20,544 nt of DNA from a virus: the IMG/VR virus record IMGVR_UViG_3300018876_001667, positions 1-20,544 of that record; one strand, given 5' to 3'. The translations under genes and the position numbers were made by a program. Every line of letters starts with the position of its first letter. The first letter of the stretch is position 1. Below the pieces are notes generated by a model. It was not told the DNA's origin and did no database searches. It saw nothing but the letters and a program-made list of their open reading frames with translations. Positions 12,958 through 20,544 of this stretch are shown here, piece by piece.

Positions 12958-13925
12958 GCCCAAACATCTCCCCAATCGCCTGACAATGCTCCTTTACTGT
13001 AATCAGTCACCTTGTTTTCAAAAAAATTCGTGTGAGTAGGAGCATTTATCATAGATTCCACCCAAAGTAAAGGGTTCTTCTTGACTTTGAAAATACCTTT
13101 CAAGCCCAAGCTAATAAGGCGTCTGTCTGCAATATATCTGATATATTTTTTGACATCTTCAGAAGTAAGATTTTCCATAGCACCCATAGCAAAAGCTAGG
13201 TCAATAAATTTGTCTTCCAAGTCTACCATTTTTTCTGCTATGCTGTAGATTCTCCCTTTGAGGTCATCGTTCCAAATGTCTATATTCTCGTTAATGTACT
13301 CACGGAATAATTTAATCATATTCTCAGCATGTAAGGTTTCATCTACAATAGACCAAGTTACAATCTGTCCCATGCCCTTCATCTTACCGTGGCGAGGAAA
13401 GTTGAGAAGCATGATAAAGGAACTGAACAACTGCATGCCTTCTGTAAAAGCTGAGAAAGCTGCAATGTTTGTTGCTATTGTACTAGAATCTTGAGTCTCG
13501 GTAGATAATTCTTGTAAGTAATCATGCTTTTCTTTCATTGCCTCGTATTCTAAAAATTCATTGTAAGTTGATTCTGGCATACCCAGAGTTTCAATAAGAT
13601 GAGAATATGCAGCAACATGAAGAGCCTCTCTTGCTGCGAAACCAGCAAGCATCATTCTAACCTCAGGCTGAGGAAAATTGGGCAAGTAGTTATTGATGTA
13701 ACCTCCAGCCACATCAATATCGCCCTGAGTAAAGAAACGAAAAATGTTCGTTAAAAAGCCCTTTTCAGAATCGTCTAGTTTTGTACCCCAATCTTTCACA
13801 TCTTCGTTCATAGGAACTTCAGTGTGCAACCAATGACTCTGCTCGTGCTTCAACCAGGCCTCATACGCCCATGTATAGTTGAATGGTTTGAAATAACTTC
13901 TTTCGTCTGTAAGTTTTAACTTCAT
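12954..13925 (-). CDS. nrdB: Ribonucleotide reductase class I, beta subunit
   Basis: NrdB holds the di-iron centre and tyrosyl radical that start ribonucleotide reduction in NrdA. Likely ligands by alignment in mind with E. coli are Asp69, Glu100, His103, Glu162, Glu196 and His199; Tyr107, four residues after His103, matches the radical tyrosine, so a normal class Ia-type centre is expected. Length 323 is close to the usual 320-380. The C-terminus DWGDVWA is the likely NrdA-docking tail. AAGG precedes the ATG. It lies 25 bases after nrdA. Confidence 0.95.
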   Translation of the reverse strand: MKLKLTDERSYFKPFNYTWAYEAWLKHEQSHWLHTEVPMNEDVKDWGTKLDDSEKGFLTNIFRFFTQGDIDVAGGYINNYLPNFPQPEVRMMLAGFAAREALHVAAYSHLIETLGMPESTYNEFLEYEAMKEKHDYLQELSTETQDSSTIATNIAAFSAFTEGMQLFSSFIMLLNFPRHGKMKGMGQIVTWSIVDETLHAENMIKLFREYINENIDIWNDDLKGRIYSIAEKMVDLEDKFIDLAFAMGAMENLTSEDVKKYIRYIADRRLISLGLKGIFKVKKNPLLWVESMINAPTHTNFFENKVTDYSKGALSGDWGDVWA

Positions 13926-13950
13926 TTATATGACCTTTATCTTTTTATTA

Positions 13951-15753
13951 TTAGCCTTCACATGCCACACAGGTGTCTTCATCAATTAAACTTTGCATGT
14001 CAATTTCTTTGATTATTTGCCTCTCAATTCTAGTAGAAACTTTATCAGCCTTTCCTAGTTTTTCTGATCGGCAATAGTACAGAGTTTTCAATCCTTGCTT
14101 CCAAGCTAGGTAGTGAATTGCGTGTAGGTATTTGATATTTGCATCAGGACGGAAAAATAAATTAAGAGACTGTGCTTGATCGATAAACTCTTGTCTAGTA
14201 GACGCATGTTCAATAACCCAGCGTTGATCTATCTCCATTGATGTTTTAAACACATCCTTTTCCCATTCATCGAGGAAGTTTAAGTGCTGGACTGATCCAT
14301 CGTTTGAGATGATTGAACTCCAGATATCTTCCTCTGTCTGTTTAGTTTTCCCATCTTCAATCTTACTTTGAATAAGACCCACCAAGTATCTATTTTTATT
14401 AAGAAAAGCTCCAGAAAGTGTATCTTGCCTGTAAGCATTTGCCCTAAACGGTTCAATACTAGGAGAAGTGTTGCCCATAATAATACTACTAGACGCATTA
14501 GGAGCGATAGCTGTAACGTGGCTAAATCTAAGGCCTCTTCCTTTAGCGTCAGGGGCTTCTCCTCGTTCCGTTCCAAGTTCTCGGTTTGCATCGTCAAGTT
14601 TACTCCTTATGTGTTTAAACATTCTAATGTTAGCGCCTTTAGCCATTGCGCTTTCCCAAGGCAGATTACTCTTCTGTAGGTAGGCGTGGAACCCTAATGC
14701 ACCTACTCCGATACTCCTTTCACGGGATGCTGAATACTTAGCCCTAGAGACTTCATCAGGAGCATTGTCAATAAAATATTGTAATACATTATCAAGCATT
14801 TCTGCAATGTCTTTCAAGAACAAAGAGTTTCTACTCCACGAATCATAGTATTCTAAATTTACAGAAGAGAGGCAGCAAACAGCAGTTCTGTCTTTGTTTG
14901 TCGGTAAAATGATCTCTGAGCATAAGTTAGACTGATTTATTTTTAATCCCAACTCTTTTTGCCATTCAGGTAGATTTCTGTTGCTAGTATCAATGTAATG
15001 AATGTAAGGTTCACCTGTTTCCATACGGAGTTCAAGAATCTTTTGCCACAGTGCCTTTGCCGATACAGTCTCCCGTATTGCGCCCGAATGCGGATCAGTC
15101 AAATTCCAGCCATCGTCAGCATCTGGATCAGTCATACATCTTTCTATAATTTCCATGAATCTATCAGTGATGTTGATACCATGATGCAGATTCAAACAAC
15201 GAACATTCGGGTCACCTGTAGGCTTTCTCATCTCTAGATACATGAGAACATCGGGATGAGAAATATCAAGATAAGTAGCGTAACTGCCCCTGCGAGTGCG
15301 TCCCTGGCGATATGCGAGGCACGATGCATCATAAGTCTTGAGATGAGGCATAACACCAACAGACTTATTATCGGAGGAACGGATCCCAAAACCAATGCCA
15401 ACGCCACCGCCAAGCATAGATAACCAATTCGTTTCAGATAAATTATCAACCAAACCCTCTGCTGTATCATCAATGTAATTCAAAAAACAAGAAATCGGCA
15501 TTCCTTTCTTGGAACGTCCAAATGAAAGAATAGGTGTAGAATAAGATAACCAGTGTTTACTGCTGTATTCGTAAAGTCTCTGTGCGTGTTCTGGATTTGA
15601 TGCAAAAGTAGAACTTACAAATGCAAACCTTTCTTGAGGAGACCCTTCGTCCTCTCTCATGTAACTTTCTTCTAATCTTGCGAGTCCTAACTTATCAAAA
15701 AGAGAATCTCTTGAATAGTCTATCTGAATTCCCAAATATTCTTTCTTTGCCAT
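13951..15753 (-). CDS. nrdA: Ribonucleotide reductase class I, alpha subunit
   Basis: NrdA reduces ribonucleoside diphosphates to deoxy forms. From the chosen ATG (TAATG junction with thyX, GAGGAA upstream) it has 600 residues. The active-site cysteines are Cys89 (PISCFLNY), Cys278 (NQSNLCSEI) and Cys293/294 (AVCCLSS). Conserved blocks GGGVGIGFG (115-123) and NASSSIIMGNTSPSIEPF are present, the radical-path Tyr pair is in TLYYCRS, and the C-terminal pair CVAC (595-598) accepts electrons from thioredoxin or glutaredoxin. The N-terminal ATP-cone domain of bacterial NrdA is absent, implying weaker dATP feedback, as often suits phages. A longer reading from 15813 lies over thyX and is less likely. 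Confidence 0.95.
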   Translation of the reverse strand: MAKKEYLGIQIDYSRDSLFDKLGLARLEESYMREDEGSPQERFAFVSSTFASNPEHAQRLYEYSSKHWLSYSTPILSFGRSKKGMPISCFLNYIDDTAEGLVDNLSETNWLSMLGGGVGIGFGIRSSDNKSVGVMPHLKTYDASCLAYRQGRTRRGSYATYLDISHPDVLMYLEMRKPTGDPNVRCLNLHHGINITDRFMEIIERCMTDPDADDGWNLTDPHSGAIRETVSAKALWQKILELRMETGEPYIHYIDTSNRNLPEWQKELGLKINQSNLCSEIILPTNKDRTAVCCLSSVNLEYYDSWSRNSLFLKDIAEMLDNVLQYFIDNAPDEVSRAKYSASRERSIGVGALGFHAYLQKSNLPWESAMAKGANIRMFKHIRSKLDDANRELGTERGEAPDAKGRGLRFSHVTAIAPNASSSIIMGNTSPSIEPFRANAYRQDTLSGAFLNKNRYLVGLIQSKIEDGKTKQTEEDIWSSIISNDGSVQHLNFLDEWEKDVFKTSMEIDQRWVIEHASTRQEFIDQAQSLNLFFRPDANIKYLHAIHYLAWKQGLKTLYYCRSEKLGKADKVSTRIERQIIKEIDMQSLIDEDTCVACEG

Positions 15754-16406
15754 TATAGTTCCTCTACTGCCTTTGCAACATCGGGAAAGTGGTGACTTAT
15801 CACATCCCAACATTGGTCAGCTATTTTTATGTGTTCTAACTGGGTTCCATTTGCTCTGCGTAATTTGCAGTAATGTATCCAAGAGCGTAAAGTTCCTGCC
15901 ATGTAAAGGGTCGTTTCGGTATTTCCTTCTGGCAGAACAGCCCTTGCCTGTTCTTTTGCTATTCCATGATCTAGGGCTGATTGATATATCATCTTAGATT
16001 TTTGGATAAGTTCTTGTTGTGCAGATTCCCACCACTTTGAAAGTTCAGGATCATATGCTTCTATACTGTTCTGTCGATTTTTTTCGTCTTGCATCCTGCA
16101 ATCACGAACCTCAAAATCAGTGGATTCTGCGTATCTCTGTGAAAATTCTTGAAAACTGAAGCTACGGTGCCGTATAATCTGTCTAGAGATGTCTCTGGTA
16201 GTCTTTATTTCTAAAGTGACAGAAACCATCTCAAATGGGCTCCAATGTTCATGTTTTATGAGGTATTTCAACAGTTTTGGTGCTGTTTTTTCATTGTTTT
16301 GGTTCTCTGGGTTACTTACTCTCGCTGCATACGCTATTAGTTCATTAGCAGTATTACAACCGGTAATAGCCGAAGGGGTAGTCATTCCAACTAAGCTGAC
16401 TGACAT
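15753..16406 (-). CDS. thyX: Flavin-dependent thymidylate synthase ThyX
   Basis: ThyX makes dTMP from dUMP using methylenetetrahydrofolate, NADPH and FAD. The signature RHRxxSxxxxSxR is exact at 79-91 (RHRSFSFQEFSQR). The length of 217 residues is normal. The start is ATG 16406, in a TAATG junction with primase and with GGAG 9 bases upstream; an ATG at 16412 is possible. Near the C-terminus YMAGTLRSWIHYCKLR is the usual helix with the conserved Arg residues. It forms a pathway with dCMP deaminase in this operon and replaces a ThyA-type enzyme. Confidence 0.95.
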   Translation of the reverse strand: MSVSLVGMTTPSAITGCNTANELIAYAARVSNPENQNNEKTAPKLLKYLIKHEHWSPFEMVSVTLEIKTTRDISRQIIRHRSFSFQEFSQRYAESTDFEVRDCRMQDEKNRQNSIEAYDPELSKWWESAQQELIQKSKMIYQSALDHGIAKEQARAVLPEGNTETTLYMAGTLRSWIHYCKLRRANGTQLEHIKIADQCWDVISHHFPDVAKAVEEL

Positions 16407-17431
16407 TAACATTTTCTCCAAGCGGTGAATTCAAGTTCGGCTTCTAAGCCTTCATAAGTATTATTATCAATTATATATTGTATATTACTCTTTGTCAATC
16501 CTGATAGTATCATATCGTTAATATCTTTTTCTTCTATACTATCAGGCCAGAGACAGACTCTATTACCAGACTTTATTTGTTTATGTATCAATTTACATAT
16601 TTCTCTGTTACGAGGCTGATTGTCAAAGACAAGAGTAAAATAGGTCAATCCAAGTTTGTCTATTTTATTGAATGCTGATCCTGCTGCTGCTATTGAATTA
16701 TCTATAAAAAGACTATCTATAGGACCTTCGACTACATAGACTTCTTTACTGGTATCCACTGCATCCATCCCAAATACAGTAAGGTCGTCTTCCTTTACCT
16801 TAAGATTTATATATCTTAATTTTCCGCCCCGTATGTCTCGCAATGATATGCCTGAAAGTTGGCCATCAGGTCTGATGAAGGGCATAGCTAATCGGGGCTG
16901 CTTTATATTTAGTGAATCTTTGTATTTGGCGTTCAACTGAGAAAGTGATCGTATGTCATCAACATAATATAGACGATTAAACACAGATTCTGGTATTTGT
17001 CTGCCTTTCACATACTTAATTACTTCATGGTCTTGAGGTAGAACATCAAGCCTTTCCATTAAACTATCTATAAGTGATGCTGGTTTATTGAAAGATGGTT
17101 TGAAGTTAAAGGAGTTCTCTAGATTTGACTCTTTCTTAGGTTCTATTTTCTTTTTAGGTTTTATGAATTTTTCTAGTACATATTCCTTATAGAGTAGATT
17201 ATCGATTTGTTCTAAAAATTTGCCGACAGTAGTACCATAGTCGCAATTATGACAACGATAGAACATATCATTTTCTTTTTTGTAGAAATATCCACGGGCT
17301 TTGTTTTTCTTAGAACTAGAGTCATTACAAATCGGGCACCTAAAATTAAACAGGTAGTCATCCTTTTTCTGGAATTTTTCCAGCTTAACGGATACCATGT
17401 TTATGTATTTCAGATCAATAAAAAGAGACAT
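16406..17431 (-). CDS. DNA primase, T4 gp61-like
   Basis: Primase makes RNA primers for the lagging strand, working with a T4 gp41-type helicase not seen here. The N-terminal zinc finger is C32/C35 (RCPIC) and C60/C63 (CHNC), with NKARGYFY between, close to T4 gp61. The TOPRIM domain holds VVEGPIDSLF (233-242, catalytic Glu235) and LVFDNQPRN (267-275). At 341 residues it is almost the same length as T4 gp61. The ATG follows AGG plus seven T's; the AGG lies in the 3' arm of a hairpin just upstream. First gene of the replication and nucleotide operon. Confidence 0.93.
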   Translation of the reverse strand: MSLFIDLKYINMVSVKLEKFQKKDDYLFNFRCPICNDSSSKKNKARGYFYKKENDMFYRCHNCDYGTTVGKFLEQIDNLLYKEYVLEKFIKPKKKIEPKKESNLENSFNFKPSFNKPASLIDSLMERLDVLPQDHEVIKYVKGRQIPESVFNRLYYVDDIRSLSQLNAKYKDSLNIKQPRLAMPFIRPDGQLSGISLRDIRGGKLRYINLKVKEDDLTVFGMDAVDTSKEVYVVEGPIDSLFIDNSIAAAGSAFNKIDKLGLTYFTLVFDNQPRNREICKLIHKQIKSGNRVCLWPDSIEEKDINDMILSGLTKSNIQYIIDNNTYEGLEAELEFTAWRKC

Positions 17432-17460
17432 AAAAAAACCTATATTGTCAGTATAGGTTT
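17432..17460 (-). terminator. Intrinsic terminator overlapping the primase promoter start
   Basis: The minus strand has a perfect 9-bp stem, AAACCTATA (17460-17452) with TATAGGTTT (17444-17436), a 7-base loop CTGACAA and seven T's to 17432, ending at the primase ATG. RNA reading through from the upstream genes would form the full hairpin and stop. RNA starting from the promoter at 17461-17490 begins inside the 5' arm, near 17454, and should escape. Confidence 0.8.
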
Positions 17461-17490
17461 ATTATAAACTAAAACAGTGCTTCATGTCAA
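17461..17490 (-). promoter_or_regulatory. Leftward sigma70 promoter for the primase/nucleotide operon
   Basis: On the minus strand TTGACA (17490-17485), an 18-bp spacer and TATAAT (17466-17461) give two perfect hexamers. The -35 box lies inside an inverted repeat, AGTGCTT/AAGCACT (17476-17495). The predicted start near 17454 leaves a leader of about 22 nt before the primase ATG. Confidence 0.85.
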
Positions 17491-17495
17491 GCACT
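17476..17495. promoter_or_regulatory. Inverted repeat around the -35 box (operator or terminator)
   Basis: Seven-base arms AGTGCTT (17476-17482) and AAGCACT (17489-17495) flank CATGTC. The repeat covers the -35 box, a usual operator position. It also starts 3 bases after the stop of the upstream coiled-coil gene and is followed on the minus strand by GTTTTAGTTT, so it may be a first, weaker terminator. The two readings cannot be separated by sequence alone. Confidence 0.5.
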
Positions 17496-17497
17496 AA

Positions 17498-17971
17498 TTA
17501 AAAAAATGTAGAAAATTCTATTCCGTTTCCTAGAAGCATACCCCCGACAGCAAAGGCTCCGAGAAGTATCCATCTCCATCTCTCAAGGGAGTGGAGCCTA
17601 TCCTCCAAGTTATCGTGCTTTTCAACCATATGACTTTTTAAATCCTTTATAGCTTCTAGCACTTTATCTACTTCGTTGGTCATTTTTGTCTCCAACTCCC
17701 TAGTATTAGTAGTCAACCTTGAGTGTAATTCTTTAATCTCAGAGTCAAATTTTTTTTCTGCTTGTTCCATATCCTTTTTCATGTCTTCAAATTCTTGTTC
17801 ACCGTCTTCTAATCTTCTTTCATGCACAGCCAAGAGTTGTCCAATGTTATTGGAAACATCTGTAATTTTATCGAGGGCTATTTCTAACTTAGAAAAGAGC
17901 TGTCCCATCTGAGACAGTTCATTTTTTACGACAGCTAACTCCGTGTCTAAACTTTTAACTGTCCTTGTCAT
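17498..17971 (-). CDS. Coiled-coil protein with C-terminal membrane anchor
   Basis: A 157-residue protein. Residues 1-130 are a long charged coiled coil (heptad Leu, Ile and Val pattern). It ends with WRWILLGAFAVGGMLLGNG (132-150), one transmembrane anchor, and a short tail. Proteins of this plan occur in marine T4-like phages near structural genes, from memory, with unknown role. The ATG lies 17 bases inside the upstream gene. It is the last gene before the terminators at 17432-17495. Confidence 0.7.
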   Translation of the reverse strand: MTRTVKSLDTELAVVKNELSQMGQLFSKLEIALDKITDVSNNIGQLLAVHERRLEDGEQEFEDMKKDMEQAEKKFDSEIKELHSRLTTNTRELETKMTNEVDKVLEAIKDLKSHMVEKHDNLEDRLHSLERWRWILLGAFAVGGMLLGNGIEFSTFF

Positions 17972-18491
17972 CTTTCTTCTTCTTCTTTTTTCTTCTAAAC
18001 ATCGGTGTCATAACAGCTTCTTTACCAGGCTCTCCTTCAGGACCAACACCGATACCATCGACATTGCCGCCTCCCACTGCGTTGGCTGCTATTTCTTCTT
18101 CTAAAAAAGTATTGAAAGATATTAAGTTGTGTTCTAGGAGTTTAGCTTTTTGTTCTACATCTTCAAATGAAGAATACATCTCTAGCAAAGCATCTACATC
18201 TAATGCGTCTAAATCCTCATTCTTGTTTTCTTTAAGTATACTTAAGGCTGCTGCTAATGTCAATAATCTTTTGGCATTTCTATCAGGAGATTTCATCAAA
18301 GCTCTTTGAACCTTGAATACAAATCGCTGAAGCATAGAATACGAGTCTTTTTCCGATGACGTAACAGCTTTTTTAAGTTGTTTGCCATTGGCGTCAACAA
18401 GACCGAATTCATATGCTTTAGTTTTTTCTATAGGAGTAGATAACATTTTAAGAATTCTTAATGTTACATATCCATCTGCCAATCTTCCCAT
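17955..18491 (-). CDS. Conserved phage protein, 178 residues, basic tail
   Basis: A largely helical protein starting MGRLADGYVTLRILKMLSTP, a pattern I recall from marine T4-like phages next to structural genes. The middle (residues 75-135) is acidic and helical. The tail is Gly-rich (GGGNVDGIGVGPEGEPG), then a PMFRRKKKKKKDDKDS end. Scaffold or virion-associated roles are possible but not shown. The ATG is in a TAATG junction and AAGGG lies 7 bases upstream. Confidence 0.65.
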   Translation of the reverse strand: MGRLADGYVTLRILKMLSTPIEKTKAYEFGLVDANGKQLKKAVTSSEKDSYSMLQRFVFKVQRALMKSPDRNAKRLLTLAAALSILKENKNEDLDALDVDALLEMYSSFEDVEQKAKLLEHNLISFNTFLEEEIAANAVGGGNVDGIGVGPEGEPGKEAVMTPMFRRKKKKKKDDKDS

Positions 18492-18868
18492 TACAGCGCC
18501 CTTAAAACTTGTATCAACTCTTCATTGAGAGGTATGTCTGTTTCTTTTATGCCAGGGGAAACTAAAGTTTCTAGTGGCATTCTGTGCAAATACACTAAGT
18601 ATGTTTTCAAGTCAGACCAATATTCTCGATCTAGCTTATAAAATAACATATCTGTAGTAGCATCACCAAAAACATTGTACAACACAACTAAATGGTTGAG
18701 TACAAGTCTTTCACTTATCTCGCCAGTTTTTTGATAACGATTAAGAAGCCTTTTGACATACTTAAACTTTTTTAAATCATTTTCTAAATCTGACATACCC
18801 ATTGAACCTGGGTTGTGATAATTTTTTACCGCATATAACAAAAAATTATCTTCATTCAATTGCAACAT
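18491..18868 (-). CDS. Conserved T4-like phage hypothetical, 125 residues
   Basis: The start is ATG 18868 (MLQLNEDNFLLYA), preceded by AGGA at 9 bases; a longer frame from 18916 runs back over the upstream gene. The protein is helical. LKKFKYVKRLLNRY (33-46) and RLVLNHLVVLYNVFG (55-69) match a protein found widely in marine T4-like phages, from memory, without known function. It is coupled to the next gene by TAATG, and the small intergenic gap keeps it in one transcript with the structural-type genes. Confidence 0.7.
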   Translation of the reverse strand: MLQLNEDNFLLYAVKNYHNPGSMGMSDLENDLKKFKYVKRLLNRYQKTGEISERLVLNHLVVLYNVFGDATTDMLFYKLDREYWSDLKTYLVYLHRMPLETLVSPGIKETDIPLNEELIQVLRAL

Positions 18869-18882
18869 TATAAAAAATCCTA

Positions 18883-19323
18883 TTATACTGTAGCGGTACC
18901 TCCGATGAAATACCATTTGCTATTAGTATATAGTAATGTTGCAGAATGTCCAGCATCAGTGAAAGTGGCGTTACCTACAACCGTAGAGCTGGCATTAAGT
19001 GTTATTGTATGACCCCCTGAGTTAGAAGTCATTATAACAATTTTAATTTGACCATCTGAACCAGCTTCCAATGTGCAATTACCAGAACCATCAGGATCAC
19101 TGATGTAAGTTATATTAGTAGAAAGACTAATAGCACCCGCCGAAGGCTGTGTGTTAGAGTCAGTTATACTAATAGTATCACTAAATTTGACAGGAGTAGC
19201 AACATCCCCAAAAAAATCAGCGATAGTTATTTTTCTACTAGCACTAGATTGTACCATATACAAAGAATCATCGCCAGCGGCCGCAGTGGCCGCTGTCAAT
19301 TCTGATAGTTTCGCATCTGCCAT
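18883..19323 (-). CDS. Putative virion (tail fibre-like) protein
   Basis: A 146-residue protein rich in Ser, Thr, Ala and Gly, with a beta-strand pattern throughout. The opening MADAKLSELTAATAAAGDD plus a short ITIADFF segment is typical of small phage tail or surface proteins, and the end, ATLLYTNSKWYFIGGTATV, looks like a closing beta-sandwich strand. It may be a decoration or fibre subunit. AAGGAG lies before the ATG. There are no catalytic motifs. Confidence 0.65.
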   Translation of the reverse strand: MADAKLSELTAATAAAGDDSLYMVQSSASRKITIADFFGDVATPVKFSDTISITDSNTQPSAGAISLSTNITYISDPDGSGNCTLEAGSDGQIKIVIMTSNSGGHTITLNASSTVVGNATFTDAGHSATLLYTNSKWYFIGGTATV

Positions 19324-19349
19324 ATTATATACTCCTTAGAGACTTTATA

Positions 19350-19751
19350 TTAGGAGTCTGGGAACTCAGTGTCATCATCATCAGATGTAGCAACTGCTGT
19401 ACCAGTACCCGTACCAGCACCTGTGGCTGTGAATACTGTGCCAGGATTAGAATCTGCTGCTCCAACTGCTGTGAAGTCGGTATCCCCTGTAGTAAGAATC
19501 TTGTACTCTGTGGCTGCTGCAAGAGCAGTTGCAACTACACCGACTGCTGCTTCATATTCAGCGTCAGTAGCGGCGTCTGCCATTGCTACGAGAGTTTCAT
19601 ATTTTACTCTAGATCCTACAGTAGTTCTGCGAACCCAGCCAGGCTGAGCAATGCCGTCAGTAGCGGCACATTCTGCTTCGTCAACCATAAAGATTTCGGA
19701 TGCAGGAATACCCGTGATGACAGGCTTTTCTGATTTTGACCATGCGGACAT
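19350..19751 (-). CDS. Putative virion protein, Ala/Thr/Gly-rich
   Basis: A 133-residue protein. Residues 1-45 (ASEIFMVDEAECA and GWVRRTTVGSR) resemble short N-terminal domains of phage structural proteins. Residues 84-120 contain YKILTTGDTDFTAVGAA and GTVFTATGAGTGTGT, a beta-repeat found in many marine phage tail and fibre proteins. The tail is acidic. AAAGGAG precedes the ATG. It is likely surface-exposed; the exact part is unknown. Confidence 0.65.
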   Translation of the reverse strand: MSAWSKSEKPVITGIPASEIFMVDEAECAATDGIAQPGWVRRTTVGSRVKYETLVAMADAATDAEYEAAVGVVATALAAATEYKILTTGDTDFTAVGAADSNPGTVFTATGAGTGTGTAVATSDDDDTEFPDS

Positions 19752-19769
19752 TGTTATTCTCCTTTCGGT

Positions 19770-20544
19770 TTAAACGTGTTTCTTAAAATTATCGTGACTT
19801 GCGTGTGCGTCAGTGTGCGCTTTTAGCCTTTCTGCAGGTTTCATCTGCATTGTTTTATGTAAAAACTTATAGGCATGTACTTTATCTACTGTGTGAGAAG
19901 AGCCATCTTTAAAAGTTACTGGCTTGCCCACAGTGATAGCTTTGTGCATTTGCTGAACAATGTGTTCATGCTTAGCGTGATCTGCGCTTCTGCCCTTTTG
20001 CTTCTTAGGTTCTGCTGGCTTAGGCTCATCCTTTTTCAGCGGAGCCATTCCACGCTTATCATCTGCTGAGTAATCTCTCTTAGCATCACTGGCTGCGTCT
20101 TCCATAGTCAATCCTGTCTTAGCTCTTTTCTTAGCTACCATCTTTACTTTATCAACCATAGAAGGTTTTGCAACAGGATTTCCGTATTCATCCAACTGTT
20201 CTGTCTCTTCATTAGCCTGACGCAGAGCCTTCTTGGCTGCTGGATGATTAGAAAGACCTTTCTTAATTTTTTCCATCTTATCCGCGGCGCCAGCGTAGTC
20301 TCCGCCTTTGTGGCGCGGATCATTAGCAATACCCTTTGCCATCTTAACTTGCTTAGAAGTAATGTATTCGTTGACTTGCTCTACTTCTTCTTTCACTCCG
20401 CCCTTTTTATGAACAATATAGAAATGCTTGGCATTGCTTTTTTGAGTGTGCATTGCTTTACCATCTCTTGGGCCTCGGAACATAACTTTTGAACCAGGAT
20501 GCTTTTTCTTAAATTCGTCATAGTGTTGCATTGGTACTTTACGG
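19770..20544 (-). CDS. Putative structural or prohead-associated protein, 5' end outside window
   Basis: The frame stays open to the window edge: codons before the in-window ATG (20531) read Arg-Lys-Val-Pro with no stop, so the gene is probably truncated here. The visible part opens with YDEFKKKHPGSKVMFRGP. It then shows EEVEQVNEY (48-56 from that ATG) and, 60 residues later, EETEQLDEY (108-116), separated by a Lys-rich segment with KGIANDPRHKGGDYAG. The rest is Lys, Ala and His-rich and looks flexible. Such E-x-E-Q-h-x-E segments recur in marine T4-like phage proteins; cleavage by a prohead protease is a guess. Confidence 0.6.
   Translation of the reverse strand, partial: RKVPMQHYDEFKKKHPGSKVMFRGPRDGKAMHTQKSNAKHFYIVHKKGGVKEEVEQVNEYITSKQVKMAKGIANDPRHKGGDYAGAADKMEKIKKGLSNHPAAKKALRQANEETEQLDEYGNPVAKPSMVDKVKMVAKKRAKTGLTMEDAASDAKRDYSADDKRGMAPLKKDEPKPAEPKKQKGRSADHAKHEHIVQQMHKAITVGKPVTFKDGSSHTVDKVHAYKFLHKTMQMKPAERLKAHTDAHASHDNFKKHV

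Noticed and set aside
14280-14597. Alternative frame inside nrdA
   Set aside because: nrdA motifs cover this DNA in the main frame; the alternative has no family features.
15753-15813. Longer N-terminus for NrdA from 15813
   Set aside because: It lies wholly over the thyX end, while the ATG at 15753 has GAGGAA and a TAATG junction.

Overview
The window reads as part of a tailed, T4-like (myovirus-type) phage genome, most likely from a marine or other aquatic phage. Evidence: a DnaG-type primase matching the T4 gp61 layout, a T4 RNase H-like 5' nuclease, class I ribonucleotide reductase (nrdA/nrdB), ThyX, dCMP deaminase and a MazG-like hydrolase. These sit in very compact gene strings joined by ATGA/TAATG overlaps, with T4-style late promoter motifs (TATAAATA) and several small proteins of kinds common in marine T4-like phages. 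No tRNA, CRISPR array, integrase or insertion sequence was seen. The host cannot be named from this sequence.

Layout. Bases 1-668 are non-coding: a rightward sigma70-type promoter, a hairpin followed by a T-run, pyrimidine-rich repeats, an array of 12-bp repeats, and a consensus rightward promoter that serves no gene. Bases 669-4067 are a leftward operon of small accessory genes (HIT protein, MazG-like, HAD phosphatase, zinc metallopeptidase, membrane and coiled-coil proteins). A 50-codon gene sits at 4127-4279, between two leftward promoters. Bases 4376-6123 hold the only rightward genes: an unrecognised 416-residue protein behind a T4-like late motif, and a NUMOD3-type DNA-binding protein.

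Bases 6120-9501 are a leftward operon that includes RNase H and starts from a consensus promoter at 9534-9562. Bases 9559-17431 are the replication and nucleotide operon: primase, thyX, nrdA, nrdB, dCMP deaminase, a zinc-ribbon protein, a GIY-YIG-like protein, a coiled-coil membrane protein and small genes. It starts from a promoter interleaved with a terminator at 17432-17490. Bases 17498-20544 hold leftward genes of virion or morphogenesis type, the last running off the window edge.

How the genes work together. NrdA/NrdB make deoxynucleotides, dCMP deaminase converts dCMP to dUMP, and ThyX converts dUMP to dTMP. MazG-like, HAD and HIT proteins may trim or recycle nucleotides. Primase starts lagging strands and RNase H removes the primers. 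Leftward promoters share the core CTTGACA-N17/18-TATAAT-like, which suggests host-sigma70 early transcription. The rightward genes look late-expressed.

The most interesting features are the iteron-like array next to a consensus promoter, the promoter/terminator overlap before the primase, the back-to-back early/late promoters, and an RNase H gene with no ordinary start codon.
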